From an uncultured Cytophagales bacterium (GTDB lineage: Bacteria; Bacteroidota; Bacteroidia; Cytophagales; Thermonemataceae), in assembly GCA_937911505.1 (NCBI GenBank), contig CALEMF010000070.1, forward strand, positions 1 through 64,000: a stretch of 64,000 nt of DNA, in the 5' to 3' direction. Shown here piece after piece: positions 16,449-24,700 of the stretch (the stretch's first letter is position 1; each line of letters starts with the position of its first letter). The notes below the pieces were generated by a model. That model had not been told where the DNA came from, searched no databases, and saw nothing but the letters and a program-made list of their open reading frames with translations. Both the position numbers and the translations under genes were made by a program.

Positions 16449-17168
16449 CTATTGGGCCGTAAAGCCACCATCTACCACTATCTCTGCACCTGTTACATAG
16501 CTTGACTCATCACTTGCCAAGAAAAGTACTGCATTTGCTAGTTCTTCTGGTTCTGCTCCCCTACCCATTGGAGTAGCATTGATTACCACTTCATTGGTAT
16601 CTTCTGCTTGTTTCTCAGTGAGTGGTGTATTGACAAAACCAGGATGCAGAGAATTAACACGAATTCCCTCTTTAGCATAGGTAATGGCTGCATTCTTTGT
16701 CATTAAGGTTACTGCCCCCTTTGTAGCATTATAAGCTACAGTATTTTCTGCCCCTACAATCCCCCAGATAGAAGAGGTATTAATGATAGATCCTTTTTGT
16801 TGTTTACGCATTTGAGGTATCACCGCCTTCATACCAAGTAGTACGCCTGTCTGATTCACACCTGTTACTTTGTTCCAAGTATCGAGTGTTATTTCGTGTA
16901 TGGGTGAATAATCTATAATACCTGCGTTGTTCACCAGAATATCTATACTACTTTGCTCGTCTAGCACTTGCTTTATAGCATTTTGCCAATCCTCTTGTTT
17001 TGACACATCACATTTTATAAAGGTTATGTCTTCTCCGTAGTCCGATTCCTCTTTAATATCAAGCGCGTAGACAATAGCGCCTTGTGCTACAAATTTCTGG
17101 GTAATGGCACGCCCCATGCCTTGGTTAGCACCTGTTACAAGTGCTACCTTGTTTGCTAATCTGCTCAT
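16449..17168 (-). CDS. Short-chain dehydrogenase/reductase, classical type
   Basis: The 239-residue enzyme has the NAD(P)-binding TGANQGMG motif (about 13-20), NNAG (about 85-88), and the catalytic Ser-Tyr-Lys in INTSSIWG and AYNATKG (Tyr about 149, Lys 153). A PG motif follows the active site, as usual. The acidic LDIKEE after the second strand suggests NAD rather than NADP, though this is weak. Substrate cannot be assigned; FabG-like and polyol or steroid dehydrogenase names would all be guesses. It forms a single-gene unit with its own terminator. Confidence 0.88.
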   Translation of the reverse strand: MSRLANKVALVTGANQGMGRAITQKFVAQGAIVYALDIKEESDYGEDITFIKCDVSKQEDWQNAIKQVLDEQSSIDILVNNAGIIDYSPIHEITLDTWNKVTGVNQTGVLLGMKAVIPQMRKQQKGSIINTSSIWGIVGAENTVAYNATKGAVTLMTKNAAITYAKEGIRVNSLHPGFVNTPLTEKQAEDTNEVVINATPMGRGAEPEELANAVLFLASDESSYVTGAEIVVDGGFTAQ

Positions 17169-17264
17169 AAAAAAATAAGTTTAAAAAATGAGTACAATAC
17201 TTAATAAAGGCTAAACTACTCTTGCTATAAAATGTTCCAAGGATAAAAGCGAAATACCCTTACC

Positions 17265-17834
17265 TTAATCGTTTACACTTACTGGGTATTCTACCAGCAT
17301 CTCGTCGATAATTTTCGTGAGTGCCTCTCCTACTTTTTCACGCTTTTTCCCTAGCTTCTTAAAAGCCCAGCCTTGCCATACGGTTTTGTTGTTATTTGTA
17401 TCTACTACATCAATAACAAAATTCATTTCGTCGTAGATTTGCTCCTGGGTGGTAACCATGGGGAAAGGATCGTATCGCCATCCATACCAGCCCCAGTTAT
17501 TCATGTTGTTAGTTTGTACAAACTCCTGCCTCGTTTGTACATCTGTGCGGAATTTAACGAGTATATCAGGGTTTTTACTGCTCTCTACACATTGGTAGCC
17601 TCTTTGTTCGAATTCGTTGGTAAGCTTATCGCTAATGCGTGCTTTATTGATATCGCTATTCAAGACAGGGTCTACATCTGCTTTGAATTTATAGTAATCT
17701 ATTACCGAAAAAGTTTTGTATTCTCTAAAGTTAATACCTTGCTTATAATCTGTACTAAAAGTGTAACGACTACTACAAGCAGTACCTAGCAGTATCAATA
17801 CTAATGAATAAAGCCAAAAAATAGAGCGCTTCAT
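17265..17834 (-). CDS. DUF4136-type lipoprotein
   Basis: The 189-residue product begins with a lipoprotein signal (MKRSIFWLYSLVLILLGTAC; lipid-attached Cys20). The mature part matches the DUF4136 pattern: NFREYKTFSVIDY at the start, a SDINKARISDKLTNEFEQRGY helix with a conserved NPDILVKF strand, and a late VIDVVDTNNNKTVWQGWA segment. The family is common in Bacteroidetes and probably resides in a periplasm-facing membrane leaflet. Its molecular function is not known. Confidence 0.85.
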   Translation of the reverse strand: MKRSIFWLYSLVLILLGTACSSRYTFSTDYKQGINFREYKTFSVIDYYKFKADVDPVLNSDINKARISDKLTNEFEQRGYQCVESSKNPDILVKFRTDVQTRQEFVQTNNMNNWGWYGWRYDPFPMVTTQEQIYDEMNFVIDVVDTNNNKTVWQGWAFKKLGKKREKVGEALTKIIDEMLVEYPVSVND

Positions 17835-17955
17835 ATAGTCTTTATTTGGTAAAGTTCTGTTTTACTTTTAAAACTGGTTCATTTTATACAATGTTTGAAA
17901 TCTCATTTGGCAAACGAATGAATTCTCCAAATACGGGCTGATCTACCGCAGAATA

Positions 17956-17988
17956 TTTTCCTATCTTATATAAATATAATTATATTTG
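17956..17988 (+). promoter_or_regulatory. Putative promoter of alanine dehydrogenase
   Basis: TATATTTG at 17981-17988 matches the -7 consensus TAnnTTTG. TTTT at 17956-17959 stands 21 bp upstream where TTTG is expected. The leader would be very short (about 15 nt). Confidence 0.45.
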
Positions 17989-18010
17989 CCCCACGTAAAA
18001 CTTCACTCCC

Positions 18011-19135
18011 ATGATCATAGGTGTTCCTAAAGAAATAAAAAATAATGAAAATCGCGTAGCCGTTACGCCAGCAGGCGTAGCAGAGCTGGTAAAGTTTGAC
18101 CATACCGTTTATGTACAAAAAAGTGCTGGAGAAGGTAGTGGCTTCCTAGATGAAATTTATGAGGCGGCTGGGGCAAAGCTCCTTGATACCATCGAAGAAG
18201 TATACGACATCGCAGAAATGATTGTGAAGGTAAAGGAACCTATTGAACCAGAGTATGCGCTCATTAAAGAGGGACAGCTCGTATTTACCTATTTTCATTT
18301 TGCTTCTTACGAGCCGCTTACCAAGGCGATGATTGATAGCAAAGCGGTGTGTCTTGCTTACGAAACAGTTGAAAAAACTGATAGAAGCTTGCCATTACTC
18401 ATTCCCATGTCGGAGGTAGCTGGTAGAATGTCTATTCAAGAGGGGGCAAAGTATCTTGAAAAACCTCTAAAAGGGCGTGGTATTCTCTTAGGAGGTGTAC
18501 CGGGCGTGATGCCTGCCAACGTGCTGATTTTAGGAGGAGGGATTGTGGGGACGAATGCAGCAAAGATGGCGGCTGGTTTAGGAGCCAATGTTACCATTAT
18601 GGATATTAGCCTGCCTCGCCTAAGAGAGCTATCAGACATTATGCCTGCTAACGTACGTACGGTGATGTCTAATAATTATAATATTATAGAGGCTATTCAA
18701 AATGCTGATCTTATTGTAGGGGCGGTACTTATTCCAGGTGCGAAAGCTCCTCATCTCATTACGCGCGATATGCTTAAGCTAATGCGACCGGGTACTGTAC
18801 TGGTAGATGTAGCCGTAGACCAGGGCGGGTGTATAGAAACTTGTAAACCTACTACTCACGAAGCGCCTACCTTTATCATCGATGATGTAGTACATTACTG
18901 TGTAGCCAATATGCCTGGTGCGGTTCCTTATACTTCCACCTTGGCACTCACCAACGCTACACTTCCCTATGCAGTATCATTGGCTAACCAAGGTTGGCAG
19001 CAAGCTTGTAGGACGAGCAAAGAGTTACGATTGGGGCTCAATATTGTACACGGAGAAGTAGTTTATAAAGGCGTGGCAGATGCTTTTGATCTTCCTTACA
19101 AAGAAGTAACCCACTTTTTAGAACCTGTAAGCTAA
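18011..19135 (+). CDS. ald: Alanine dehydrogenase
   Basis: The 374-residue protein aligns from its first residue with NAD-dependent L-alanine dehydrogenases: [20 protein letters not shown] with Arg15, the pyruvate-binding Lys75 in MIVKVKEP, catalytic His96 in TYFHFA, and the nucleotide-binding [16 protein letters not shown]. The family's Asp near 270 is in [10 protein letters not shown]. It interconverts L-alanine and pyruvate plus ammonium in the cytoplasm. Its role may be alanine catabolism or ammonium assimilation; glnN is 5.6 kb away but not cotranscribed. A near-consensus promoter lies just upstream. Confidence 0.96.
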   Translation: MIIGVPKEIKNNENRVAVTPAGVAELVKFDHTVYVQKSAGEGSGFLDEIYEAAGAKLLDTIEEVYDIAEMIVKVKEPIEPEYALIKEGQLVFTYFHFASYEPLTKAMIDSKAVCLAYETVEKTDRSLPLLIPMSEVAGRMSIQEGAKYLEKPLKGRGILLGGVPGVMPANVLILGGGIVGTNAAKMAAGLGANVTIMDISLPRLRELSDIMPANVRTVMSNNYNIIEAIQNADLIVGAVLIPGAKAPHLITRDMLKLMRPGTVLVDVAVDQGGCIETCKPTTHEAPTFIIDDVVHYCVANMPGAVPYTSTLALTNATLPYAVSLANQGWQQACRTSKELRLGLNIVHGEVVYKGVADAFDLPYKEVTHFLEPVS

Positions 19136-19159
19136 TGTAATAGCTGGTACACTGATATT

Positions 19160-21814
19160 TTAGGCTTTCACTCCCACAATCAGAATATCGTCTCTCTGTA
19201 GTGTATCTTGTTGGTGGTCGGTGAGGGCTTTTTCTAAAATCTTTTTCTGGATACGTAATGGCTCGGTAGCTACTTCTTGCAACAACTCTACAAATTGTGT
19301 ATTCCCAAATTTCTTACGATCCTTGTCACTTTGGTCTATGTAGCCATCGCTAGTGAGGTAGAGGACATCATCTGGTTGTAGAAAGAGCTGCTGATTGGTA
19401 AAAGGGGTTTGATCGAGGCGTATCCCACCTATAGATTTTCTGTCTCCTTTTATTTGCTCAATCGTTCTTTGCGCTTTTCTATATATATATAGTGGTCTCT
19501 TGGCCCCTACAAAGGTAACTTGCCTGCTATTGGCCACTTCTCGTTTTATCTCTACCAAACAAATATCCATGCCGTCGCGGTTATCACTGTCTTGTTGACG
19601 AAGTACTTGCTCTACTTCCTCGTGCAGGTTGTCAAGTAATTTTGCAGGACTAGGCGACTTTTTCAATAGTAGTAACTTATCGAGTAGTGTTTTACCAATC
19701 ATACTCATAAAGGCGCCAGGCACTCCGTGTCCAGTGCAGTCTATTACAGCAATGAAGGTACTATCACCTGCATCTTCCATCCAGTAAAAATCGCCAGAAA
19801 CCACATCTTTTGGCTTAAAAAGGACAAAATGCTCTTTAAAAACCTGTGCTAAATTTCTATCGTCCGGTAAGATAGCACGCTGGATGGTCAATCCAGCATT
19901 GATACTTTGCTGAATAACACGATTACTTTCAGAAAGCCGTACATTGGCTTCTTCCAAGTACTCTTTCTGTATCTGAATCTCCTCCTGTTTGTGTTGTAAC
20001 TCTTCATTCTTCTGGAGGATATCATCATTTTGTGCCTCTATCTCTTTCTTCTGGGTTTGGATTTTCCTATTCTTTTTCCTTGTGTAGGCCAAGGCGTATG
20101 CCACAATCCCCAGGATGACGATAATAAAACCAATGACAGCATAGCCTAATTTTCGATAAGTAGCTTCTTTTGCTAGCTTCTCTTCTTCTCTGGCAAGCTG
20201 CTCTTCTTTTAGCTTTTGATCTTTTTCCAGTAATTCAATTTTACGAAGGCGCTCTTGTTCACGAATCTCGTTTTGCTTAAGCGCAAGGGCTTGTATTTCT
20301 TTACTTTTTTGTAAAATTTCGATCTCTTGTCGTTGCTTTTCTGCTTGCGACTGCTGTTTGGTAATGGCCAATAGCTGATTGATACGCTCTTGCTCTAGCT
20401 GTTGATTGAGAAGTCTTTCTGCCTGTAGCTCTTGTGTTTTTTTCAGGAGTGCTAATTCTTGTTCTTTTTGCTGTGCTTCCAATGCTAGCTGCTGCATTTC
20501 AGAGTTGTGTCGCTCTTGTTGTGCTAGTAACGCTCTAAAATCATTTTCTTCCTTCTCAATCTGGGTTTGTTGTGCTAATAAACTTTGTCTTCTTTGCTCT
20601 TGTATATAACGTACTTCATCTTGTAGCGCAGTAAAACGCTCTTTATAGGATTGCTCCTCTTTTGTCTTCTTGGCTTGCTGATGTAGTAAAGAAAGCAGCT
20701 TATAGCTCAGCGGTAAAGTTTCTTTTACCCCATTTCGCTCGGCGATCTGTACAGCCGTATTGGCATTTTCAGAGGCCGCTGAATAGTTACCACTTAGATA
20801 ATGATTGGTAGCGATATAGTTATAAGTATCGGCAAGTTGGCTAGGATTATTTTTAAGCTTTCGTACTTTAAGCGCCTCTTCATAATATGCCTTGGCTTTA
20901 CTGTATTGTCTTAGGTTGGTATAAGCTACCCCTGTATTGACCAACAGGATAGCCTTGGCTTCGCCTTCGTACTTATCTTTATTTTTCTTGTAAGTGGCAA
21001 TTACTTTTGTAAAATAGCTATTAGCCATTTGAGGTTCATCAGTACTTTTGCTCAAGAAGCCCAATGTATTGTAAGTTTTAGCAAGCTCTACACCTTTTTG
21101 TTCTGTCTGATAAGTTTCTGCAAGAAGCTTGTAATATTCTTTAGCTTGGCTATACTTACCTCCCAGTTGGCTTACCCGTGCCAGTTCGTTAAGTACATTG
21201 AGTCGGCCGGCGGCTTTTCCCTGTATTTCGTATTCTGTAAGTAGCGTATTATAATACTTGGTAGCTATTTCATAATTCCCTTCTTCAGTATGACAAAAAG
21301 CCATATTTTGTAGTAGACTTAGCATCTTACCATTCTCTAATACACCTTTGTTAAGCTTTAGGGCTTTCTCATAATTATCTAAAGCGAGCTTATAATAGCT
21401 TCGGTTTTGGTAGAGCATACCAAGACTCTCGTACCCTCTAGCAGTTTGGGGGTTATCGCCCAAGCGCTCGAAAGTACGTACTGCACTCACATAAAACTTC
21501 AAAGCATCTGTATAGTAACCTCTTCCTCTAGCGAGGTCCCCTTGAATAAGGCTACTACTGGCTTTTCCTGCCAAATATTCTATCTTGTCTGCCAAGCGAT
21601 AAGCTTGTATACTGTAACGAGCCGCGCCAATAGAAGAAGAGCGATTATATTCGAGTTGTGCTAACTGATTAAGAATATCTACTCTCTGCTTCCCATCTTT
21701 ACTGGCCTCTAGGTTTCTCCTCAGCTCTGCAATCGCCGAAGTTTGGGCAAGTGCTGGAAAGGTGAGGCAAGCTAGTAAGAGTATGCCAATGACTCTAATG
21801 TGCATGTGTTTCAC
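19160..21814 (-). CDS. TPR-coiled coil-SpoIIE (PP2C-type) phosphatase
   Basis: The 884-residue protein has a signal sequence (ending FPALAQ), some eight TPR units (about 35-400), a Gln/Glu-rich coiled coil (about 405-555), a membrane helix (about 560-580), a second coiled coil and a C-terminal SpoIIE/RsbU-like PP2C domain (about 650-884). Metal-binding motifs are visible: VSGDFYW (about 672), VIDCTGHGVPGAFMS, RDGMD, the YLTSDGYIDQ motif and RDDILIVGV. It should dephosphorylate a STAS-type anti-anti-sigma factor or similar target. The architecture mirrors the TPR-LytS kinases at 7.7-13.1 kb, with the output domain exchanged. No STAS gene is adjacent. Confidence 0.88.
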   Translation of the reverse strand: MKHMHIRVIGILLLACLTFPALAQTSAIAELRRNLEASKDGKQRVDILNQLAQLEYNRSSSIGAARYSIQAYRLADKIEYLAGKASSSLIQGDLARGRGYYTDALKFYVSAVRTFERLGDNPQTARGYESLGMLYQNRSYYKLALDNYEKALKLNKGVLENGKMLSLLQNMAFCHTEEGNYEIATKYYNTLLTEYEIQGKAAGRLNVLNELARVSQLGGKYSQAKEYYKLLAETYQTEQKGVELAKTYNTLGFLSKSTDEPQMANSYFTKVIATYKKNKDKYEGEAKAILLVNTGVAYTNLRQYSKAKAYYEEALKVRKLKNNPSQLADTYNYIATNHYLSGNYSAASENANTAVQIAERNGVKETLPLSYKLLSLLHQQAKKTKEEQSYKERFTALQDEVRYIQEQRRQSLLAQQTQIEKEENDFRALLAQQERHNSEMQQLALEAQQKEQELALLKKTQELQAERLLNQQLEQERINQLLAITKQQSQAEKQRQEIEILQKSKEIQALALKQNEIREQERLRKIELLEKDQKLKEEQLAREEEKLAKEATYRKLGYAVIGFIIVILGIVAYALAYTRKKNRKIQTQKKEIEAQNDDILQKNEELQHKQEEIQIQKEYLEEANVRLSESNRVIQQSINAGLTIQRAILPDDRNLAQVFKEHFVLFKPKDVVSGDFYWMEDAGDSTFIAVIDCTGHGVPGAFMSMIGKTLLDKLLLLKKSPSPAKLLDNLHEEVEQVLRQQDSDNRDGMDICLVEIKREVANSRQVTFVGAKRPLYIYRKAQRTIEQIKGDRKSIGGIRLDQTPFTNQQLFLQPDDVLYLTSDGYIDQSDKDRKKFGNTQFVELLQEVATEPLRIQKKILEKALTDHQQDTLQRDDILIVGVKA

Positions 21815-21892
21815 CAGGATTTAAACTTTACTTACTACAAAGCTAGAATTTTCTTGATAAGGAAAAAAGTAAATTCCTGAATATCAACTATA

Positions 21893-22555
21893 TTATTGAT
21901 GCAAATACCTAAATGCAATCACCGTTCCCAAGATAGCACCTATCAGTACAACAATGATCATAGCTACATACAAGGCAATGCGTACCTGTGTAGCATTGCG
22001 CATAGAGTCATTGTATAGCTCTTTCCCAATGACAATCTGTCTGTCAGTAATATCGTGTACGGGCTCCATCATTCTTTTAAATTCCTCAAACCCTTCACTA
22101 GAAAACATTTTTAGGGCTTGTGTCTTTTGTCCATTTCTGCTTAGTGTGAGAATATCGTTTTCAATTTTTGTATAAGCAAAGACTTCCCGTTGGTAGTTAA
22201 TGAGGCTTACCTTCTCGTTATCTACCAGCGCAGTTCCTGCATACTTTTCAATGAGAGAGTCAATTACTTGATGATTTCTAAAAATCTCCCTTTCAATTAC
22301 CTGCATCTTACCTTTATTGAGGGTTACGAGGTGTTCTTCTACATTGAGACGATTCTCATAGAGCTTTTCGGTAATTTTAGCCATCTCAACGGCTGGATAG
22401 AGCCGATCGTAGTACATGGCTTTTACATCTCCTGCAATATGGTTGATGCCACCCGTTCCTATTAGTCCTACTACTAGGATAACGACAATAATGATAGCAA
22501 AAGCAACCGTAATTTCTGATCTATTCTTAAAATTGGAATTCGAAAATAGAGACAT
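21893..22555 (-). CDS. Stand-alone four-helix-bundle (4HB_MCP-like) membrane sensor
   Basis: The 220-residue protein has two membrane helices (about 15-37 and 191-214) enclosing an all-helical region of about 150 residues, with the 4HB_MCP-like AMYYDRLYPAVEMAKITEKLYENR. It stops right after the second helix (AFRYLHQ), with no HAMP, methyl-accepting or kinase domain. Length and composition argue against a frameshift because it ends cleanly and the next gene starts 5 bp away. It may associate with a separate signalling protein, perhaps the SpoIIE phosphatase 78 bp downstream. Confidence 0.78.
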   Translation of the reverse strand: MSLFSNSNFKNRSEITVAFAIIIVVILVVGLIGTGGINHIAGDVKAMYYDRLYPAVEMAKITEKLYENRLNVEEHLVTLNKGKMQVIEREIFRNHQVIDSLIEKYAGTALVDNEKVSLINYQREVFAYTKIENDILTLSRNGQKTQALKMFSSEGFEEFKRMMEPVHDITDRQIVIGKELYNDSMRNATQVRIALYVAMIIVVLIGAILGTVIAFRYLHQ

Positions 22556-22560
22556 AGGGG

Positions 22561-23154
22561 TTAATTATTTTCCACGCTTTTTTTGAGTAGGATGAACAAT
22601 TCATTTCCTGCTCGAGGCGGAATAGAATTATAACATTCCTCAAAGTACTGAAACTCAAAATATGGTTTAAAAATAGGCTGATACTCTTTTTTATTTCCCC
22701 CAAAAGGAGGTTGATGTGTATTGAGCGGAATATTAAATAAAACGCCCACTAACTTTCCATTAGGACGGAGCAAATCTACCATTTTTCGGGCATAATCCTC
22801 ACGTTGCTGCGGTAAAATTGCACAAAAAAAAGTTTGTTCAATAATCAGATCAAAACTACCTTCTAACGTGAAAAAATCTTTATGTAAAAGCTGTTTTTTA
22901 GGAAAGTGCGGATATTGCTGTTGAAAAGCTTGTAAAGGTGCTGTAGCCCAATCTAATAAATAAACATGTGGAAAGCCCTTTTCAAACAAGTAGGCCGCTT
23001 CATAGCCGTTGCCTCCACCAGGGATCAATATACGTAGGTCTTTTTTAGTTAGCTGATCTACATAAGTTTTAAGGGGTGTACTTATATAGCCAATATCCCA
23101 ACCAGTTTGTTGATGTTGATAACGAGATTCCCAATAGTTTTCGTTTAATTTCAT
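22561..23154 (-). CDS. TPMT-family SAM-dependent methyltransferase
   Basis: I prefer the ATG at 23154 (MKLNENYWESRYQ); nine further upstream residues are poor. The 197-residue protein shows the thiopurine-S-methyltransferase family order: WESRYQ...TGWDIG near the N-terminus, SAM motif I ILIPGGGNGYEAAYL (about 42-56), YLLDWA, FDLIIEQTFFCAI (motif with EQTFFCA typical of the family), and LFNIPL with a GG substrate loop. It probably methylates a thiol, selenol or halide; the substrate is unknown. Its stop is 5 bp before the 4HB sensor start, so the two are cotranscribed. Confidence 0.87.
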   Translation of the reverse strand: MKLNENYWESRYQHQQTGWDIGYISTPLKTYVDQLTKKDLRILIPGGGNGYEAAYLFEKGFPHVYLLDWATAPLQAFQQQYPHFPKKQLLHKDFFTLEGSFDLIIEQTFFCAILPQQREDYARKMVDLLRPNGKLVGVLFNIPLNTHQPPFGGNKKEYQPIFKPYFEFQYFEECYNSIPPRAGNELFILLKKSVENN

Positions 23155-23167
23155 TTTTAGCCTTATA

Positions 23168-23200
23168 TTTGTTGAATTCAACTGAAAAAATATAACTTTG
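23168..23200 (+). promoter_or_regulatory. Putative Bacteroidetes-type promoter for the gene at 23230
   Basis: TTTG at 23168-23171 and TAACTTTG at 23193-23200 have a 21-bp spacer, identical in geometry to the site at 4808-4840. The predicted transcript would start about 20 nt before the ATG. Confidence 0.55.
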
Positions 23201-23229
23201 TACCGATTGCCTAAACTTAAACAAATCTA

Positions 23230-24150
23230 ATGAGTAACGATAAAGCTGCTTCTAAAATAGACAAAAGAATTGCCTTTCTGATTGGTTTTACCGTCGTCTT
23301 AGCGATCACCAATGGTATTTTGGTGTATATGATTATGCAAAATAAAAAGAACATTGCTGAAAAGACGGAAGTCATTAAAGAAAAGAGCTTAGAAGTAAAC
23401 GAAACTTCTGCTAAGCTGGATTCTATCTCGCAACAGTTGGATATTCGCATTGCTGAGGCAAAGCGACTCAACAGAGACTACCAAGAGCTTTTAGAGCTTA
23501 AAGAACAACTAGAAAGGGATAAAGAACAACTTCGAGGGGCTAATGACGCCACCATCAAAGAGTACCAAGACAAGATTAGAGCCTACGAACAGCTCCTCAT
23601 TGAAAAGGATGAAGAACTGGATAAATGGCGTGGTATAGCCGACGAGCTCAACCAAGAAGTAGTAAAAGTAAAAACTGAAAAAAGTGAACTGATAGACTCC
23701 ATTAGTTCTGTACAAAAAGAGAAGAAAGAATTAGAACAGGTAGTGGCCAAAGCAGCCATCCTAAAAGCAGAAGCGATTAACGTAGATGCTGTCTCGAGTA
23801 GGGGGAAAATCCGACAAGGCGGTGATTATAAAGCAAAGCACGTAGATAAGGTGAAGGTATCTTTCCGCCTCGCAGAAAATAGTGCTGCCAAGATCGAAAC
23901 TAAGCAGGTATTTATGCGTTTAGTAGAGCCCTCAGGTGCGGTGCTGGTTGGGAATAGTGGTGGACGCTTCAAAACGGCTAATGGCAAAGACCTTAACTAC
24001 ACCGTGATGCAACAAATTCTTTTTGATAACAGCCGCCAGCAGCTCTCCTTTAATTTCGATAAGGGAGGCGTGTACCGAGATGGTGTTCATGCGGTAGAGG
24101 TATACTGTGAAGGCTATTTGATTGGCCAAGGAAAGTTCAGTATTAGATAA
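23230..24150 (+). CDS. Membrane-anchored coiled-coil protein
   Basis: The 306-residue protein has a short basic N-terminus, one membrane helix (about 15-37) and a long charged coiled coil (about 38-185, repeats such as LKEQLERDKEQL). It ends in a globular beta-rich domain (about 190-306) with KVKVSFRLAENSAA and FNFDKGGVYRDGVHAVEVY. Topology suggests an inner-membrane anchor with the C-domain in the periplasm. I recognise it as a conserved Bacteroidetes type but cannot give it a function. It has its own promoter and a strong terminator. Confidence 0.78.
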   Translation: MSNDKAASKIDKRIAFLIGFTVVLAITNGILVYMIMQNKKNIAEKTEVIKEKSLEVNETSAKLDSISQQLDIRIAEAKRLNRDYQELLELKEQLERDKEQLRGANDATIKEYQDKIRAYEQLLIEKDEELDKWRGIADELNQEVVKVKTEKSELIDSISSVQKEKKELEQVVAKAAILKAEAINVDAVSSRGKIRQGGDYKAKHVDKVKVSFRLAENSAAKIETKQVFMRLVEPSGAVLVGNSGGRFKTANGKDLNYTVMQQILFDNSRQQLSFNFDKGGVYRDGVHAVEVYCEGYLIGQGKFSIR

Positions 24151-24174
24151 CAATCTCTTATAAAGTTTTTTGAG

Positions 24175-24207
24175 AAGTACAGTATGAAAATACTGTACTT
24201 TTTATTT
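24175..24207 (+). terminator. Rho-independent terminator
   Basis: An 11-bp perfect stem (24175-24185 with 24190-24200) closed by a GAAA tetraloop is followed by TTTATTTG, 25 bp after the stop of the coiled-coil gene. Confidence 0.9.
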
Positions 24208-24284
24208 GTAATAATCTGTAACCTCCCCTTACCAAGTGATGTCTAAGTTTATAAAATGATGATAATTATAAACTACAACCCCTT

Positions 24285-24629
24285 ATGGCAGTAGAAATAA
24301 TAGTTCCGTTAAGCTCCTTTGCTACTATATTTGGTATTATTTACATATACTACTCTACCAGACACAAAGAGAGAATGGCTATGATAGAACGAGGCGTAGA
24401 GGCAGATAGTCTTTTTGTAAGAAAAAGGCTCAATATACGTAATAGCTTGAAGCTAGGTATACTAGGCGTAGGCGTCGCTTTAGGTATCTTGATTGGCCAT
24501 TTGTTGAGCGCGGTTGGTCGCTTGCCTGAGCCAGTTTCCTTCTTCTCCATGATATTTCTGTTTGGAGGGCTTAGCTTAATTGCCTTTTATATGATTGCCC
24601 ATAAAGAAGGGTTTATGGATAAGGAATGA
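24285..24629 (+). CDS. DUF6249-type small membrane protein
   Basis: The 114-residue protein has three hydrophobic helices (about 5-24, 53-74 and 83-104). After the first comes the cytoplasmic RHKERMAMIERG motif, which is the hallmark of this small Bacteroidetes family. Relatives often accompany an ECF sigma factor, but none is present here: it lies alone between terminators. Function unknown. Confidence 0.78.
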   Translation: MAVEIIVPLSSFATIFGIIYIYYSTRHKERMAMIERGVEADSLFVRKRLNIRNSLKLGILGVGVALGILIGHLLSAVGRLPEPVSFFSMIFLFGGLSLIAFYMIAHKEGFMDKE

Positions 24630-24651
24630 ACACTTTCCTTATGATAAAAAA

Positions 24652-24678
24652 ACATCCGACTTGTACTAAGTCGGATGT
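24652..24678. terminator. Terminator between DUF6249 gene and glnN
   Basis: A perfect 11-bp stem ACATCCGACTT (24652-24662) with AAGTCGGATGT (24668-24678), loop GTACT. Seven As precede it, giving a T-run for minus-strand transcripts arriving from glnN; it may also stop the + transcript. Confidence 0.88.
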
Positions 24679-24700
24679 AAATTCTGCTAAGGAGCTTCTT

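Noticed and set aside
21893..22555. Frameshifted or broken chemoreceptor
   Set aside because: The gene stops cleanly after the second helix, with a start-stop-tight operon neighbour, and no MCP domain is found in any frame downstream.
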